From positions 62,001-126,000 of the forward strand of contig NZ_JADBGR010000088.1 in assembly GCF_014892515.1 (NCBI RefSeq): 64,000 nt of DNA, written 5' to 3'. A program made the translations under genes and the position numbers. This DNA comes from Myceligenerans pegani (GTDB lineage Bacteria; Actinomycetota; Actinomycetes; Actinomycetales; Cellulomonadaceae). Of the stretch, positions 24,401 through 33,494 are shown one piece after another. The notes under the pieces are model-generated. The model ran no database searches. It had not been told where the DNA came from and saw nothing but the letters and a program-made list of their open reading frames with translations. The number at the start of each line of letters is the position of its first letter. The first letter of the stretch is position 1.

Positions 24401-26400
24401 CAGAGCTGCTCCTCGTTCTTCGCGGCCTCAGCGGCGGCCTTGCGCTCCGCGGCGCGCCGCTCGGCGATCGTCATCCTGCGGCCGTCGGGCGCCCCGCCGG
24501 GCACGGCCGCGCCGGCGCCGGTCGGGAGGCTCTGCGCCTGCGCGCCCGCGTAGGCCGGAGTCCGCTCGGCCTCCTCGCGCGCCCCCTCGAGGTCGTCCGA
24601 CGGCGCCTGCGGGGTGGCGGGCTCCCACTCGACCCGTCCCGCGCCCTTGTAGCGCGGACCGGAGGAGATGCGCAGCCGGTCCGGCGACAGGCCGGACCAC
24701 TTGTGTCCGTCGCGGAAGAACGGCACCTTCGCGAGGAGCTCCATCACCGGGTGGGTGAACCAGATGACGACGAGGATGTCGATCACCGTGGTCAGACCCA
24801 ACGTGAACGCGAAGCCGCGCACGCCGCCGACGGTCATGAAGTACAGGATGATCGCCGAGAGCAGGTTCACGGACTTCGCCGCGTAGATCGTGCGCCGGGC
24901 GCGCACCCAGCCGCGCTGCACCGCAAGGCGCAGGGAGCGCCCGTCACGGAGCTCGTCCCTGATGCGTTCGAAGTACACGATGAACGAGTCCGCCGTGAAG
25001 CCGATGGCGACGATCAGACCGGCGACACCGGGCAGCGACAGGCGGTAGCCCATCCCCCACGACAGCAGGGCGATCACGACGTAGGTCATGACACCGGCCA
25101 CGACCAGGGAGGCGACGGTCAGCATGCCGAGCGTGCGGTACTGGAACAGCGAGTAGACGACCACCAGGATCAGGCCGATGAGCCCGGCGAACAGGCCGCG
25201 CTGCAGCTGCTCCGTACCCAGCGTCGCCGAGACCGTGTTCTGCGACTGGACCTCGAAGGTGAGCGGCAGCGAGCCGAAGCTGAGCTGGTTCGCCAGGGTG
25301 GCGGCCGAATCACGCGTGAAGGTGCCGGAGATCTCCGCCTGGCCGTTCGTGATGATGACGCCCGGGCTCAGCGAGGGGGCCGAGACCACGAGGCCGTCGA
25401 GCGTGATCGCGAACTGGTTCCGCGGCGACTCGAGGCCCTGCAGGCGCTCGGTGGTCTCGCGGAACGCCGCGGTGCCCTCGTCGTTGAACGTCAGGTTCAC
25501 GACCCACTCGTTCGTCTGCACACCGTTCGCGCCGACCCCCAGACCGGACGAGGCGGACGTCAGCTCGGTGCCGGCGACCTCGACGGGCCCGAGGATGTAC
25601 TTGGCGACCCCCGTCTGGTCGCAGGTGACCAGCGGCAGGTCCGGGTCGTCGCCGCCCCCGCCCTGGAGGTTCGCCGGGTCGGTGCAGTCCGTCCGGTCGG
25701 CGAGTTCCTGGACGGCGGGGGTGATCTGGGCCAGGTCGCTCGGGTCGGTCGGGTCCAGCTCCGCCTGCTCGTCCGCGATCTGCTGCAGCAGTTCCTCGTC
25801 CGAGGAGGCCGCATTGCCGTCCTCGCCCTCGGTCCCCGAGTTCTCGCCGTTCCCGTTCTCGCCGTTCTCGTTGCCGGGGTCCGCGTTCTCGGAGTCGCCG
25901 TTGTTCCCGGAGTCCGCGTTCCCGGAGTCGGCGTCGTCGCCGGACTCCCCTTCCGCGTCCTGGCCGGCCGTCGCGACCGGAGACCCCACCGTCAGCACCG
26001 GCCGGAACTTCATCTGCGCGGCCTTGGAGATCAGCGCGATCGTCTCGTCGTCCACCTTGCCGGGGATCTCGACGATGATCTGCTCCTGGCCCTGGACCGC
26101 GATCTCCGCCTCCGTGACGCCGTTCGCGTCCACGCGCTGGCGGATCACACCGACGGCCTCTTCCATGGCCTCGGGCGTGATCTCCGAACCGTCGGTCGTG
26201 ACGGCCTGGAGCACGATCTGGGTGCCGCCCTGCAGGTCGAGGGCGAGGGCCGGAGCGAAGCTCGCCCCGTCGGGATTCTCTTCAGAGCGCGCGTCGAGCT
26301 GCGATCCGGCCACGAGCACCGCGAGGGGCAGCAGCATCGTGAAGATCGTCATCAGGACGATCGTCCGGACCGGCCGTGAGCGCCGGTTGTCAGTCGCCAA
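24400..26400 (-). CDS. secD: Protein translocase subunit SecD
   Basis: This 666-residue SecD starts at TTG 26400, giving MATDNRRSRPVRTIV; a weak GAGACG site precedes it and no other start is available in frame. LALDLQGGTQIVL is the SecD signature. GYRLSLPGVAGLIVAIGFTA and DSFIVYFERIRDEL belong to the C-terminal membrane domain. A highly acidic, Gly/Asn/Ser-rich repetitive insert (residues about 147–203; GDDADSGNADSGNNGDSEN and similar) lies in the extracytoplasmic P1 region and is not part of the family core. The C-terminus extends as a charged cytoplasmic tail. Confidence 0.96.
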   Translation of the reverse strand: MATDNRRSRPVRTIVLMTIFTMLLPLAVLVAGSQLDARSEENPDGASFAPALALDLQGGTQIVLQAVTTDGSEITPEAMEEAVGVIRQRVDANGVTEAEIAVQGQEQIIVEIPGKVDDETIALISKAAQMKFRPVLTVGSPVATAGQDAEGESGDDADSGNADSGNNGDSENADPGNENGENGNGENSGTEGEDGNAASSDEELLQQIADEQAELDPTDPSDLAQITPAVQELADRTDCTDPANLQGGGGDDPDLPLVTCDQTGVAKYILGPVEVAGTELTSASSGLGVGANGVQTNEWVVNLTFNDEGTAAFRETTERLQGLESPRNQFAITLDGLVVSAPSLSPGVIITNGQAEISGTFTRDSAATLANQLSFGSLPLTFEVQSQNTVSATLGTEQLQRGLFAGLIGLILVVVYSLFQYRTLGMLTVASLVVAGVMTYVVIALLSWGMGYRLSLPGVAGLIVAIGFTADSFIVYFERIRDELRDGRSLRLAVQRGWVRARRTIYAAKSVNLLSAIILYFMTVGGVRGFAFTLGLTTVIDILVVIWFTHPVMELLAKVPFFRDGHKWSGLSPDRLRISSGPRYKGAGRVEWEPATPQAPSDDLEGAREEAERTPAYAGAQAQSLPTGAGAAVPGGAPDGRRMTIAERRAAERKAAAEAAKNEEQL

Positions 26401-26484
26401 CTTGTCGTCTCTTCTCGGTTGCGCGCCGCCGGGGCGGCACGGGTTCGACGTCGCCGCGGGCTCACGCCCCCGGCGACGCGGTCG

Positions 26485-26931
26485 TCACTTGCCGTCGGTG
26501 TCGTCGTCCTTGCGCGCCTGCTGGTCACGGTACTCACGCTGGGCGGAGTCCAGACCGGAGATGTCGTCCGGGACGTCGATCACGTCGGGCCCGATGGTAC
26601 TGCCCGAACCTTCCTGCTCGGTGACCTCGGACTCGTCCGTGTCGTCCGGGTCCTCCGGGACCGGTGTCGCGAACTGCGCCGGGACCTCCTTGACCGCGGG
26701 CATGACCCAGTCGGTCACGTGGCCGTCCGACGACTCGATGCGCACGATCTGCCGGTCCGTGTCGACGGCCACGACGACGCCGACCATGCCGGACTGGGTC
26801 ATGACCTCGACCCCGGGCTGCAGGCTCTCGCGGAACTGGGCGGCGGCGCGCTGCTGCTTGCGGCTTCGGCTCGTGGTGAAGAAGAGCATCGCCGCGAGCG
26901 CGATGATGAGAATGAGGAAGGTGATGTCCAC
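26485..26931 (-). CDS. yajC: Preprotein translocase accessory subunit YajC
   Basis: This 148-residue protein has a single N-terminal membrane helix (FLILIIALAAMLFFTTSRSR) and the YajC core LQPGVEVMTQSGMVGVVVAV. An acidic tail follows that is typical of actinobacterial versions. It associates with SecDF. It lies 84 bp upstream of secD on the same strand and downstream of ruvB. Confidence 0.95.
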   Translation of the reverse strand: MDITFLILIIALAAMLFFTTSRSRKQQRAAAQFRESLQPGVEVMTQSGMVGVVVAVDTDRQIVRIESSDGHVTDWVMPAVKEVPAQFATPVPEDPDDTDESEVTEQEGSGSTIGPDVIDVPDDISGLDSAQREYRDQQARKDDDTDGK

Positions 26932-26973
26932 GATGGTCCAGTCGAGTTCGGGAGTATGGGGTGCCGGCCCAGT

Positions 26974-28107
26974 CTATGCGTCGAAGAGGGTGTCCGTCGT
27001 CGCCCCTGTGGACAGCGCCTCGCCGCCCGGCCGGGTCGGGGCTCCCGAGTCCTGCGGGGGCGTCAGTCCGAGGTGCTCCCAGGCCGCGAGCGTGGCCACG
27101 CGGCCCCGGGGGGTGCGGGCGATGAGGCCCTCGCGCACCAGGTAGGGCTCCGCGACGGTCTCGACCGTGTCCGACTCCTCGCCCACGGTCGCCGCGAGCG
27201 TGGTGAGCCCGACCGGACCGCCGCCGAACCGCGTGCACAGCGCGGTGAGCACCGACCGGTCGAGCCGGTCCAGCCCGATCGCGTCGACCTCGTACACCCG
27301 CAGCGCCGCCTGCGCGGCGTGCAGGTCGAGCGTGCCGTCGCCGCGCACCTGGGCCCAGTCGCGCACCCGGCGCAGCAGGCGGTTCGCGACGCGGGGGGTG
27401 CCGCGGGAGCGCCCGGCGATCTCCGCCGCGGCGTCGTGCCCGACGTCGGTCCCGAGCAGGTTCGACGAACGCAGGATGACCTGCTCGAGCTCGGCCGCCG
27501 AGTAGAAGTCCATGTGGCCGGTGAAGCCGAACCGGTCGCGCAGCGGCGCGGGCAGCAGGCCGGACCGCGTGGTGGCGCCGACCACCGTGAACGGTGGCAG
27601 CGCCAGCGGGATCGCCGACGCGCCCGGGCCCTTGCCGACGACGATGTCGACGCGGAAGTCCTCCATCGCGGAGTACAGCAGTTCCTCGGCCGGACGGGCG
27701 AGGCGGTGGATCTCGTCGATGAACAGCACCTCGCCCTCCTCCAGCGAGGAGAGGACGGCGGCGAGGTCTCCCGCGTGCTGGATCGCCGGGCCCGAGGTGA
27801 TGCGGAGGTTGGAGCCGATCTCGGCCGCGATGATCATCGCCAGGGTCGTCTTGCCCAGCCCGGGCGGGCCGGACAGCAGCACGTGGTCCGGCGCGCTCCC
27901 CCGCGCCACGGCGGCCCGCAGCATGAGCGAGAGCTGCTCGCGCACCACGGGCTGGCCCACGAACTCCTCCAGCCGCTTGGGCCGCAGCGCCGCCTCGGCC
28001 GCCCGCTCGACGTCGTCGGACGCGGTGCCGACCAGGCGCGTGGCGCCGCCCTCCGCGGCAGGCGATCCCGCCGTACCGCCGATCGACCCCTCAAACCCCT
28101 CAGCCAC
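26974..28107 (-). CDS. ruvB: Holliday junction ATP-dependent helicase RuvB
   Basis: GTG 28107 was chosen because GGAGG lies five bases upstream and it overlaps the ruvA stop by eight bases; a longer reading only covers ruvA antisense. The 377-residue AAA+ motor has Walker [10 protein letters not shown], Walker [10 protein letters not shown], sensor/arginine signatures [18 protein letters not shown] and the winged-helix tail. With RuvA it drives branch migration, and RuvC then cuts the junction. Confidence 0.97.
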   Translation of the reverse strand: MAEGFEGSIGGTAGSPAAEGGATRLVGTASDDVERAAEAALRPKRLEEFVGQPVVREQLSLMLRAAVARGSAPDHVLLSGPPGLGKTTLAMIIAAEIGSNLRITSGPAIQHAGDLAAVLSSLEEGEVLFIDEIHRLARPAEELLYSAMEDFRVDIVVGKGPGASAIPLALPPFTVVGATTRSGLLPAPLRDRFGFTGHMDFYSAAELEQVILRSSNLLGTDVGHDAAAEIAGRSRGTPRVANRLLRRVRDWAQVRGDGTLDLHAAQAALRVYEVDAIGLDRLDRSVLTALCTRFGGGPVGLTTLAATVGEESDTVETVAEPYLVREGLIARTPRGRVATLAAWEHLGLTPPQDSGAPTRPGGEALSTGATTDTLFDA

Positions 28108-28738
28108 GAGCGCCTCCGAGCACGCGCAGCGCCGCCCGCAGCGTGGTGGCGACCTCCGCCGGCGCGACGACGTCGGCCCCCGCCTCGGCGAGCACCTTCG
28201 CCACGGCGTCCTCGGCCGCCTTCGCGGGCCAGCCCAGTCCGGTGAGCGCCTCGACGACCTGCGCGGACCCGGCATCGGGCACGGACCCGCCCGCGGCCAC
28301 CGGGCCGTCGTCGGGCGCGATCACCGTCGCACCGGACGGCGGGCCGAGCCGGTCACCGAGTTCCAGGAGGATGCGCTGCGCGCCCTTCTTGCCGATACCC
28401 GGCACGCGCGTCAGTGCCGCGGTGTCCTCGGCGGCCACGGCACGCCGCAGGCCCTCGGGCGTGTGCACGGCGAGCATCGCGAGCGCCAGGCGCGGCCCGA
28501 CGCCGCTGACCGTCTGGACGATCTCGAAAGCGTCCCGCTCGTCGGCGTCGGCGAAGCCGTACAGGGTCATGGAGTCCTCGCGCACCACCATGCTGGTGGC
28601 GACCCGCGCCTCCTCGCCCACGCGCAGCCCGGCGAGCGTGCCGGGGGTGGCGTGCACCAGGTACCCGACGCCTCCGACGTCGACCACGGCGCGGTCCAGG
28701 GTCACGTGCTGCACGACTCCCGTCAGCGATGCGATCAC
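28100..28738 (-). CDS. ruvA: Holliday junction DNA-binding protein RuvA
   Basis: This 212-residue protein has the N-terminal OB-fold ([20 protein letters not shown]), two helix-hairpin-helix motifs ([15 protein letters not shown] and [20 protein letters not shown]) and a C-terminal RuvB-contacting domain ending in a UBA-like helix bundle. It forms tetramers on four-way junctions. It is translationally overlapped with ruvB. Confidence 0.97.
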   Translation of the reverse strand: MIASLTGVVQHVTLDRAVVDVGGVGYLVHATPGTLAGLRVGEEARVATSMVVREDSMTLYGFADADERDAFEIVQTVSGVGPRLALAMLAVHTPEGLRRAVAAEDTAALTRVPGIGKKGAQRILLELGDRLGPPSGATVIAPDDGPVAAGGSVPDAGSAQVVEALTGLGWPAKAAEDAVAKVLAEAGADVVAPAEVATTLRAALRVLGGARG

Positions 28739-28901
28739 GCCCTGTCCCTTCCGTCGGCTCCGATGATCGAACCCGCCGAGGCCACCGCCTCGAACGTCCG
28801 TGCGATCCTAACGTGACCGCCGGCGCGGGCGAAGGCGACGCGCAGGGTACGGGCGGAAACCGGGTACGGGAGGAACGGGGCGCGCGGGGCCGAGCACGGG
28901 A

Positions 28902-29462
28902 TCAGCCCTTGCGGCGCGCCGCCGTCTCCGCGGCCGCCCAGGCGCGCTGAGCGGGGGTCAGCTCGTGCCGTTCCCCGCCCTGCAGCGCGCCCGCAGGGCG
29001 CCACAGGTGGCAGACCGCGAGCGCGAGCGCGTCGGCGGCGTCGGCCGGTCTCGGGGGGTCGTCGAGCCGCAGGATGCGGCTGATCATCTTCGTGACCTGC
29101 GCCTTGTCCGCACGGCCGGAGCCGGTCACGGCGGCCTTGACCTCGCTCGGCGTGTGCAGGGCGACGGGGATGCCGCGGCGGGCGGCGGCAAGCATTGCGA
29201 TGCCGGCCACCTGGGCGGTGCCCGTCACCGACGCGACGTTGTGCTGCGCGAAGACGCGTTCCACGGCGACGACGTCGGGCACGTGCGCGTCGATCCATTC
29301 GTCGAGCCCCTCGGCGATGCGCAGGAGCCGGAGATCCACCGACAGGTCGGCGTCGGACCGGATCACGCCCACGCCGGCGAGCTGGGCCCGACGACCCGGC
29401 AGGGAGTCGACGACTCCGACACCACACCTGGTCAGGCCGGGATCGACCCCGAGAACGCGCAC
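28902..29462 (-). CDS. ruvC: Holliday junction resolvase RuvC
   Basis: This 186-residue endonuclease opens with [19 protein letters not shown], which holds the first catalytic Asp. [11 protein letters not shown] supplies the Glu, and the C-terminal [12 protein letters not shown] the paired acidic residues. A 163-bp gap to ruvA contains no gene and may hold a secondary promoter. Confidence 0.97.
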   Translation of the reverse strand: MRVLGVDPGLTRCGVGVVDSLPGRRAQLAGVGVIRSDADLSVDLRLLRIAEGLDEWIDAHVPDVVAVERVFAQHNVASVTGTAQVAGIAMLAAARRGIPVALHTPSEVKAAVTGSGRADKAQVTKMISRILRLDDPPRPADAADALALAVCHLWRPAGALQGGERHELTPAQRAWAAAETAARRKG

Positions 29463-29537
29463 GCCCCCACCCTCTCACGGGGCAGGGGCGCGGCGGTCGA
29501 ACCCACGCCGGGCGTCACGCCGGGCGGAACCGGCGGC

Positions 29538-30299
29538 TCAGTCCTCGGCGTCGAGGGCTTCCATGACCTCGTCGCTCGCGTCGAAGTTCGCGTAGACGTT
29601 CTGCACGTCGTCGCTGTCCTCGAGGGCGTCGATGAGGCGGGTGATCTTGCGGGCGCCCTCGACGTCGACCTCGACCTGCATCGACGGGTGCCAGACGACG
29701 TCGGCGGAGTCGTAGTCGATCCCGGCGTCCTGGATCGCCTTGCGCACGGGGACCAGGTCCGTGGCCTCGGTCATGACCTCGATGACCTCGCCGAGGTCGG
29801 TGACCTCCTCGGCACCCGCGTCGAGCGCGGCCAGCATGACCTCGTCCTCGCCCACGCCGTCGGACTTGGGCACGACGACGAGGCCCTTGCGCGAGAACAG
29901 GTACGACACCGAGCCCGGGTCGGCGAGCGAGCCGCCGTTGCGGTTGAACGCGGTGCGGACCTCGGCGGCGGCGCGGTTCTTGTTGTCGGTCAGGCACTCG
30001 ACCAGGACGGCGATGCCGTTGTTGCCGTACCCCTCGTACATGATCGTCTGGTAGTCGACGGCGTCGGCGCCCTCGCCGGAGCCGCGCTTGACCGCGCGAT
30101 CGATGTTGTCGTTGGGGACCGACGACTTCTTCGCCTTCTGGATGGCATCGAACAGCGTCGGGTTGCCGGCGGGGTCACCGCCGCCGGTGCGGGCCGCGAC
30201 CTCGATGTTCTTGATGAGCTTCGCGAAGAGCTTGCCACGCTTGGCGTCGATCGCCGCCTTCTTGTGCTTGGTCGTGGCCCACTTGGAGTGACCTGACAT
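29538..30299 (-). CDS. YebC/PmpR-family protein
   Basis: This 253-residue protein starts [20 protein letters not shown], the family hallmark, and contains [25 protein letters not shown]. YebC-type proteins are described as transcriptional regulators, and some members as translation factors for proline stretches; which applies here is unknown. It lies eight bases downstream of pdxT in the conserved pdxT–yebC–ruvC order. Confidence 0.95.
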   Translation of the reverse strand: MSGHSKWATTKHKKAAIDAKRGKLFAKLIKNIEVAARTGGGDPAGNPTLFDAIQKAKKSSVPNDNIDRAVKRGSGEGADAVDYQTIMYEGYGNNGIAVLVECLTDNKNRAAAEVRTAFNRNGGSLADPGSVSYLFSRKGLVVVPKSDGVGEDEVMLAALDAGAEEVTDLGEVIEVMTEATDLVPVRKAIQDAGIDYDSADVVWHPSMQVEVDVEGARKITRLIDALEDSDDVQNVYANFDASDEVMEALDAED

Positions 30300-30306
30300 G
30301 TACCCG

Positions 30307-30942
30307 TTAACTCCTTCGCGAATCTTCGATGATGCGGGCGAACAGGCCGTGCACGCGCGCGTCCCCCGTGATCTCCGGGTGGAAGGCGGTGGCGAGCAGA
30401 GGGCCCTGCCGTGCTGCGACGATCTTACCGGCGGCCGCCACCGGACGGCCCGAGGTGTCGGTGGCGGGGATCCGGGCGAGCACCTCGACGTCGGCCCCGG
30501 CCTCCTCGATCCACGGCGCGCGGATGAACGCGGTGCGCACGGGTCCGCCGGAGATCCCGGCCAGTTCGAGGTCCGTCTCGAACGAGTCGACCTGTCGCCC
30601 GAACGCGTTGCGCCGCACGACGACGTCCATGCCGCCGAGCGTCCGCTGGTCCGCCGTGCCCGCGGTGATGCGATCCGCGAGCAGGATCATCCCCGCGCAC
30701 GAGCCGTACACGGGCAGGCCCTCCTTGATCCTGGCGCGGAACGGCTCGGCCAGGCCGAACACGTGCAGCAGCTTGTCGATCGTGGTGGACTCCCCGCCCG
30801 GGATCACCAGGCCGTCCACCGTCTCCAGCTCGGTGGTCCGGCGTACGGGGATCGCGCGGGCTCCCACGGTGGCGAGCGCCGCGGCATGCTCCCGGACATC
30901 GCCCTGCAGGGCGAGGACTCCGACGGTCAGTGTGCGTGTCAC
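30307..30942 (-). CDS. pdxT: Pyridoxal 5'-phosphate synthase glutaminase subunit
   Basis: This 211-residue class I glutaminase supplies ammonia to PdxS for PLP synthesis. [13 protein letters not shown] opens the protein. [10 protein letters not shown] forms the oxyanion region, [12 protein letters not shown] holds the catalytic Cys, and the His-Glu pair lies in [11 protein letters not shown]. It is usually next to pdxS, but here 10 kb of accessory genes separates them. The preceding STAND–TPR gene ends only 11 bases before its ATG, so pdxT may now be read from that unit. Confidence 0.97.
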   Translation of the reverse strand: MTRTLTVGVLALQGDVREHAAALATVGARAIPVRRTTELETVDGLVIPGGESTTIDKLLHVFGLAEPFRARIKEGLPVYGSCAGMILLADRITAGTADQRTLGGMDVVVRRNAFGRQVDSFETDLELAGISGGPVRTAFIRAPWIEEAGADVEVLARIPATDTSGRPVAAAGKIVAARQGPLLATAFHPEITGDARVHGLFARIIEDSRRS

Positions 30943-30953
30943 GGGAATCGATC

Positions 30954-33494
30954 CTATGACGACGTCGGCGCCCCGCCCTCCTCGATGTCCACGAGCACGT
31001 CCACGGCCCGGTCCGGCGACGCGCGTCTGCCCCGCTCCCGCGCGACGAGCTCGACGCTCTCGTCACGCAGGGCGAAGGCCTCCTGCACGGCGGCGGTGGC
31101 CGCCTCGGCGCGGCCCAGGCTGCGCAGCACGGTCGCGAGGTTGGTGAGCGCCACGGCGAGGCTGTCCTGGTGGTGCGGCTGTTTCGAGCGTGCTAGGTCG
31201 CGCAGCATGCTCACCGCCTCCGTCGCCGGCGCCACGGCGTCGAGCGGCCGCGCGACCTCCGTCAACCGCACACCCAGGCGCGACAGCGACCGGGCCAGGT
31301 CCTCCTCGTACCGGCCGGGCACGCGGCCCGCCAGTTCCCGCCGGATGCCGACGGCCTCCTCCTCGAGCGGCAGCGCCTCGGCGAACCTGCCGAGCCGCGC
31401 GTAGGTGACCGCGAGGTTGGAGCACGACGTCGCCAGCATGTCGCGGTACCGCTGCGGTGTCTCCTGGGCCAGCTCGCGGCGGATCCGGACGGCCTCCTCC
31501 TCCAGCCCGGCCGCCTCGGCCGCGCGGCCCTGCTCGGACAGCAGCGACCCGAGCCCCGCCAGCGACCACGCGACCAGCCAGCGCATGCCGACCGGGTCCT
31601 GCTCCGCGAACCGGCGCCGGATCGCGAGCGCCTCCCGCGCGGCGGCGACCGCCTCGGCCGGCCGGTCGAGCTGCGCCGCCGCGTCGCTGAGGTTCGACAG
31701 CGCGAAGGCGAGGTACTGCTCGTGCTCACCGGGTCGACGCAGCGTGAGCCGCCGGCGGATCTCCACGGACTCGCGCAGCCCGTCGATCACGTCCGCGGCG
31801 CGGCCGAGCTCGACCTGTCCCACGGTGTTCGCCAGCACGAGCGCGAGCGTCGCCTCGTGCGCGGCGGGGTCGCGGGCCACGAGGCGGCGCAGCGTCGCGA
31901 CGGACGCCGTGTGGCACACCTCCACCTGTTCGGGACGGCCGAGGAAGTCGTACGCGACCGCCATGCCGTTCAGGGCGGTCGCCAGGACGGGGTCCGTCCA
32001 CACCCGCTCCTCGGCGGGCGCCGCCCGGCAGGCGGCCGCGACCTCGTCCGAGATCTGGAGCGACTCGGTGTACCGGCCTTTGCCGAACAGCACGGCCGCC
32101 ATCACGGTGCGCGCCCCCAGCAGCGCGGACCGGTACCGGCCGGGGTCCTGCCGCGCCAGCTCCCGCCACGCGGTGACGGCTCCCTGCGCCGACGGCGGCA
32201 CCTCGTCGTACGTCTCGGGCGCCCCCAGCGCCCGCGCGAGCGTCGCGGTGGCGTCGGCCCGTTCCGGTGTCGCGGGCCGCCCGTCGGCACGGTGCTCGCC
32301 GACGACGGCGACGAGCCGCTCCGCCAGGCCCAGCGCCACGTCGCGCGGCAGCGGGCGGCGGCCGAAAAGCCGCAGCACGTGCGCGAGCGCCTCCGCGTCG
32401 TCGGGCAGCGCGTCCGCGACCCGCTCCAGCAGCACCGTGGCGAGACGTGCGGCCTCGGGCACGCCCGGGTCGTCGACGTCGAGCCGGTGCGCGAAGACGG
32501 CGAGATGGAACGCCTGCGATGCGTCCAGGCCCGCGGTGCAGGCCCGGACCCGGGCGGGATCGGCGGCCAGCGTCCGCGCGACGTGCAGCTCGGCGAGCCG
32601 GTTCGGCAGGCCCCCGGGCCCGCTCATGAGGCGCGGACGGGTGGCGGACCGGCCCGGGGCGTGACTCGCCGGCCCGAACTCCTCGCCGCGCAGCATCGCT
32701 CCGGCGATCTCCTCGTCGGGTGCGGACCACCGCTCACGCTCCACGTCGAGCAGTGCCCCGACCCCGCGTGAGACGTCGGCGACGCCACCACGCAGGAGCG
32801 CTGCCAGGGCCGCGGCGTGCACGTCCAGCACCGGCGCGGGCTCGGGGCCCTCGCGCACCTCGGGAACGGCGGGCGCGGCCGCGGCGATCTTCCGCCGCAC
32901 CCCGGCACGCCGGGCGAAGGCCCGCACGGCCGTGGACACCATGGCCGGCGCGGGCACCCGGGGCGGCGCGAGGTGCACCTGCGACGTCGGCACGATCTCC
33001 GGGCCGGCCCACAGATCGCAGGCCCACCGCAGCCGCGTCCACCACTCCCGGCCCGTGCGGCCGAGCAGGATGACGCGCAGCCGGCTCTCTCCCGCGCCCG
33101 CGAGCGCGCCGAGCTGCTCGGCCAGCCGGGGGTGCGCGGCGGCGTCGTCGACCACGACGAGGACGCGCCCGCCGCGGCACGCGGCGGCGACCTCGGCCGG
33201 GGAGTCGTCCGGTTCCGGCCACACGCACGTCCACCCGCGGCGGCGCAGCCGCGCGGCGAACTCGAGGGCGAGCCGCGACTTGCCCACCCCGCCGGCCCCG
33301 GTCACGAAGCGGACCTGGACCCTTGCCCGTTCCCGGCACCAGGAGTGGAGTTCGTCGAGCTCGGCGTCGCGCCCCGTGAACGGAACGATCCGCAGCGCCG
33401 GATCCAGCAACCCGGCTGCGGAGACCTTCGCGCGCTGAGCACGCAGGCGGCTGTCGGGATGAGGGGGACGCCACATAGGCATATTCAAACTCAT
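30954..33494 (-). CDS. STAND-like P-loop NTPase with C-terminal TPR array (second of a tandem pair)
   Basis: This 846-residue protein starts at ATG 33494, overlapping the upstream gene's stop by ATGA. Residues about 30–200 are a P-loop ATPase introduced by [11 protein letters not shown]. Walker A is GAGGVGKS (66–73), Walker B is VLVVVDD (111–117), and [18 protein letters not shown] is a sensor-like segment. A helical middle domain follows (about 220–430). From about 450 there are repeated tetratricopeptide units of the LxEEAVxIRRELA and [18 protein letters not shown] type. This architecture fits STAND signalling ATPases, but no N-terminal effector domain is visible. It is clearly paralogous to the next gene (shared DPALRxVPFxGRD, [14 protein letters not shown] and others). 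The role is unknown. Confidence 0.85.
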   Translation of the reverse strand: MSLNMPMWRPPHPDSRLRAQRAKVSAAGLLDPALRIVPFTGRDAELDELHSWCRERARVQVRFVTGAGGVGKSRLALEFAARLRRRGWTCVWPEPDDSPAEVAAACRGGRVLVVVDDAAAHPRLAEQLGALAGAGESRLRVILLGRTGREWWTRLRWACDLWAGPEIVPTSQVHLAPPRVPAPAMVSTAVRAFARRAGVRRKIAAAAPAVPEVREGPEPAPVLDVHAAALAALLRGGVADVSRGVGALLDVERERWSAPDEEIAGAMLRGEEFGPASHAPGRSATRPRLMSGPGGLPNRLAELHVARTLAADPARVRACTAGLDASQAFHLAVFAHRLDVDDPGVPEAARLATVLLERVADALPDDAEALAHVLRLFGRRPLPRDVALGLAERLVAVVGEHRADGRPATPERADATATLARALGAPETYDEVPPSAQGAVTAWRELARQDPGRYRSALLGARTVMAAVLFGKGRYTESLQISDEVAAACRAAPAEERVWTDPVLATALNGMAVAYDFLGRPEQVEVCHTASVATLRRLVARDPAAHEATLALVLANTVGQVELGRAADVIDGLRESVEIRRRLTLRRPGEHEQYLAFALSNLSDAAAQLDRPAEAVAAAREALAIRRRFAEQDPVGMRWLVAWSLAGLGSLLSEQGRAAEAAGLEEEAVRIRRELAQETPQRYRDMLATSCSNLAVTYARLGRFAEALPLEEEAVGIRRELAGRVPGRYEEDLARSLSRLGVRLTEVARPLDAVAPATEAVSMLRDLARSKQPHHQDSLAVALTNLATVLRSLGRAEAATAAVQEAFALRDESVELVARERGRRASPDRAVDVLVDIEEGGAPTSS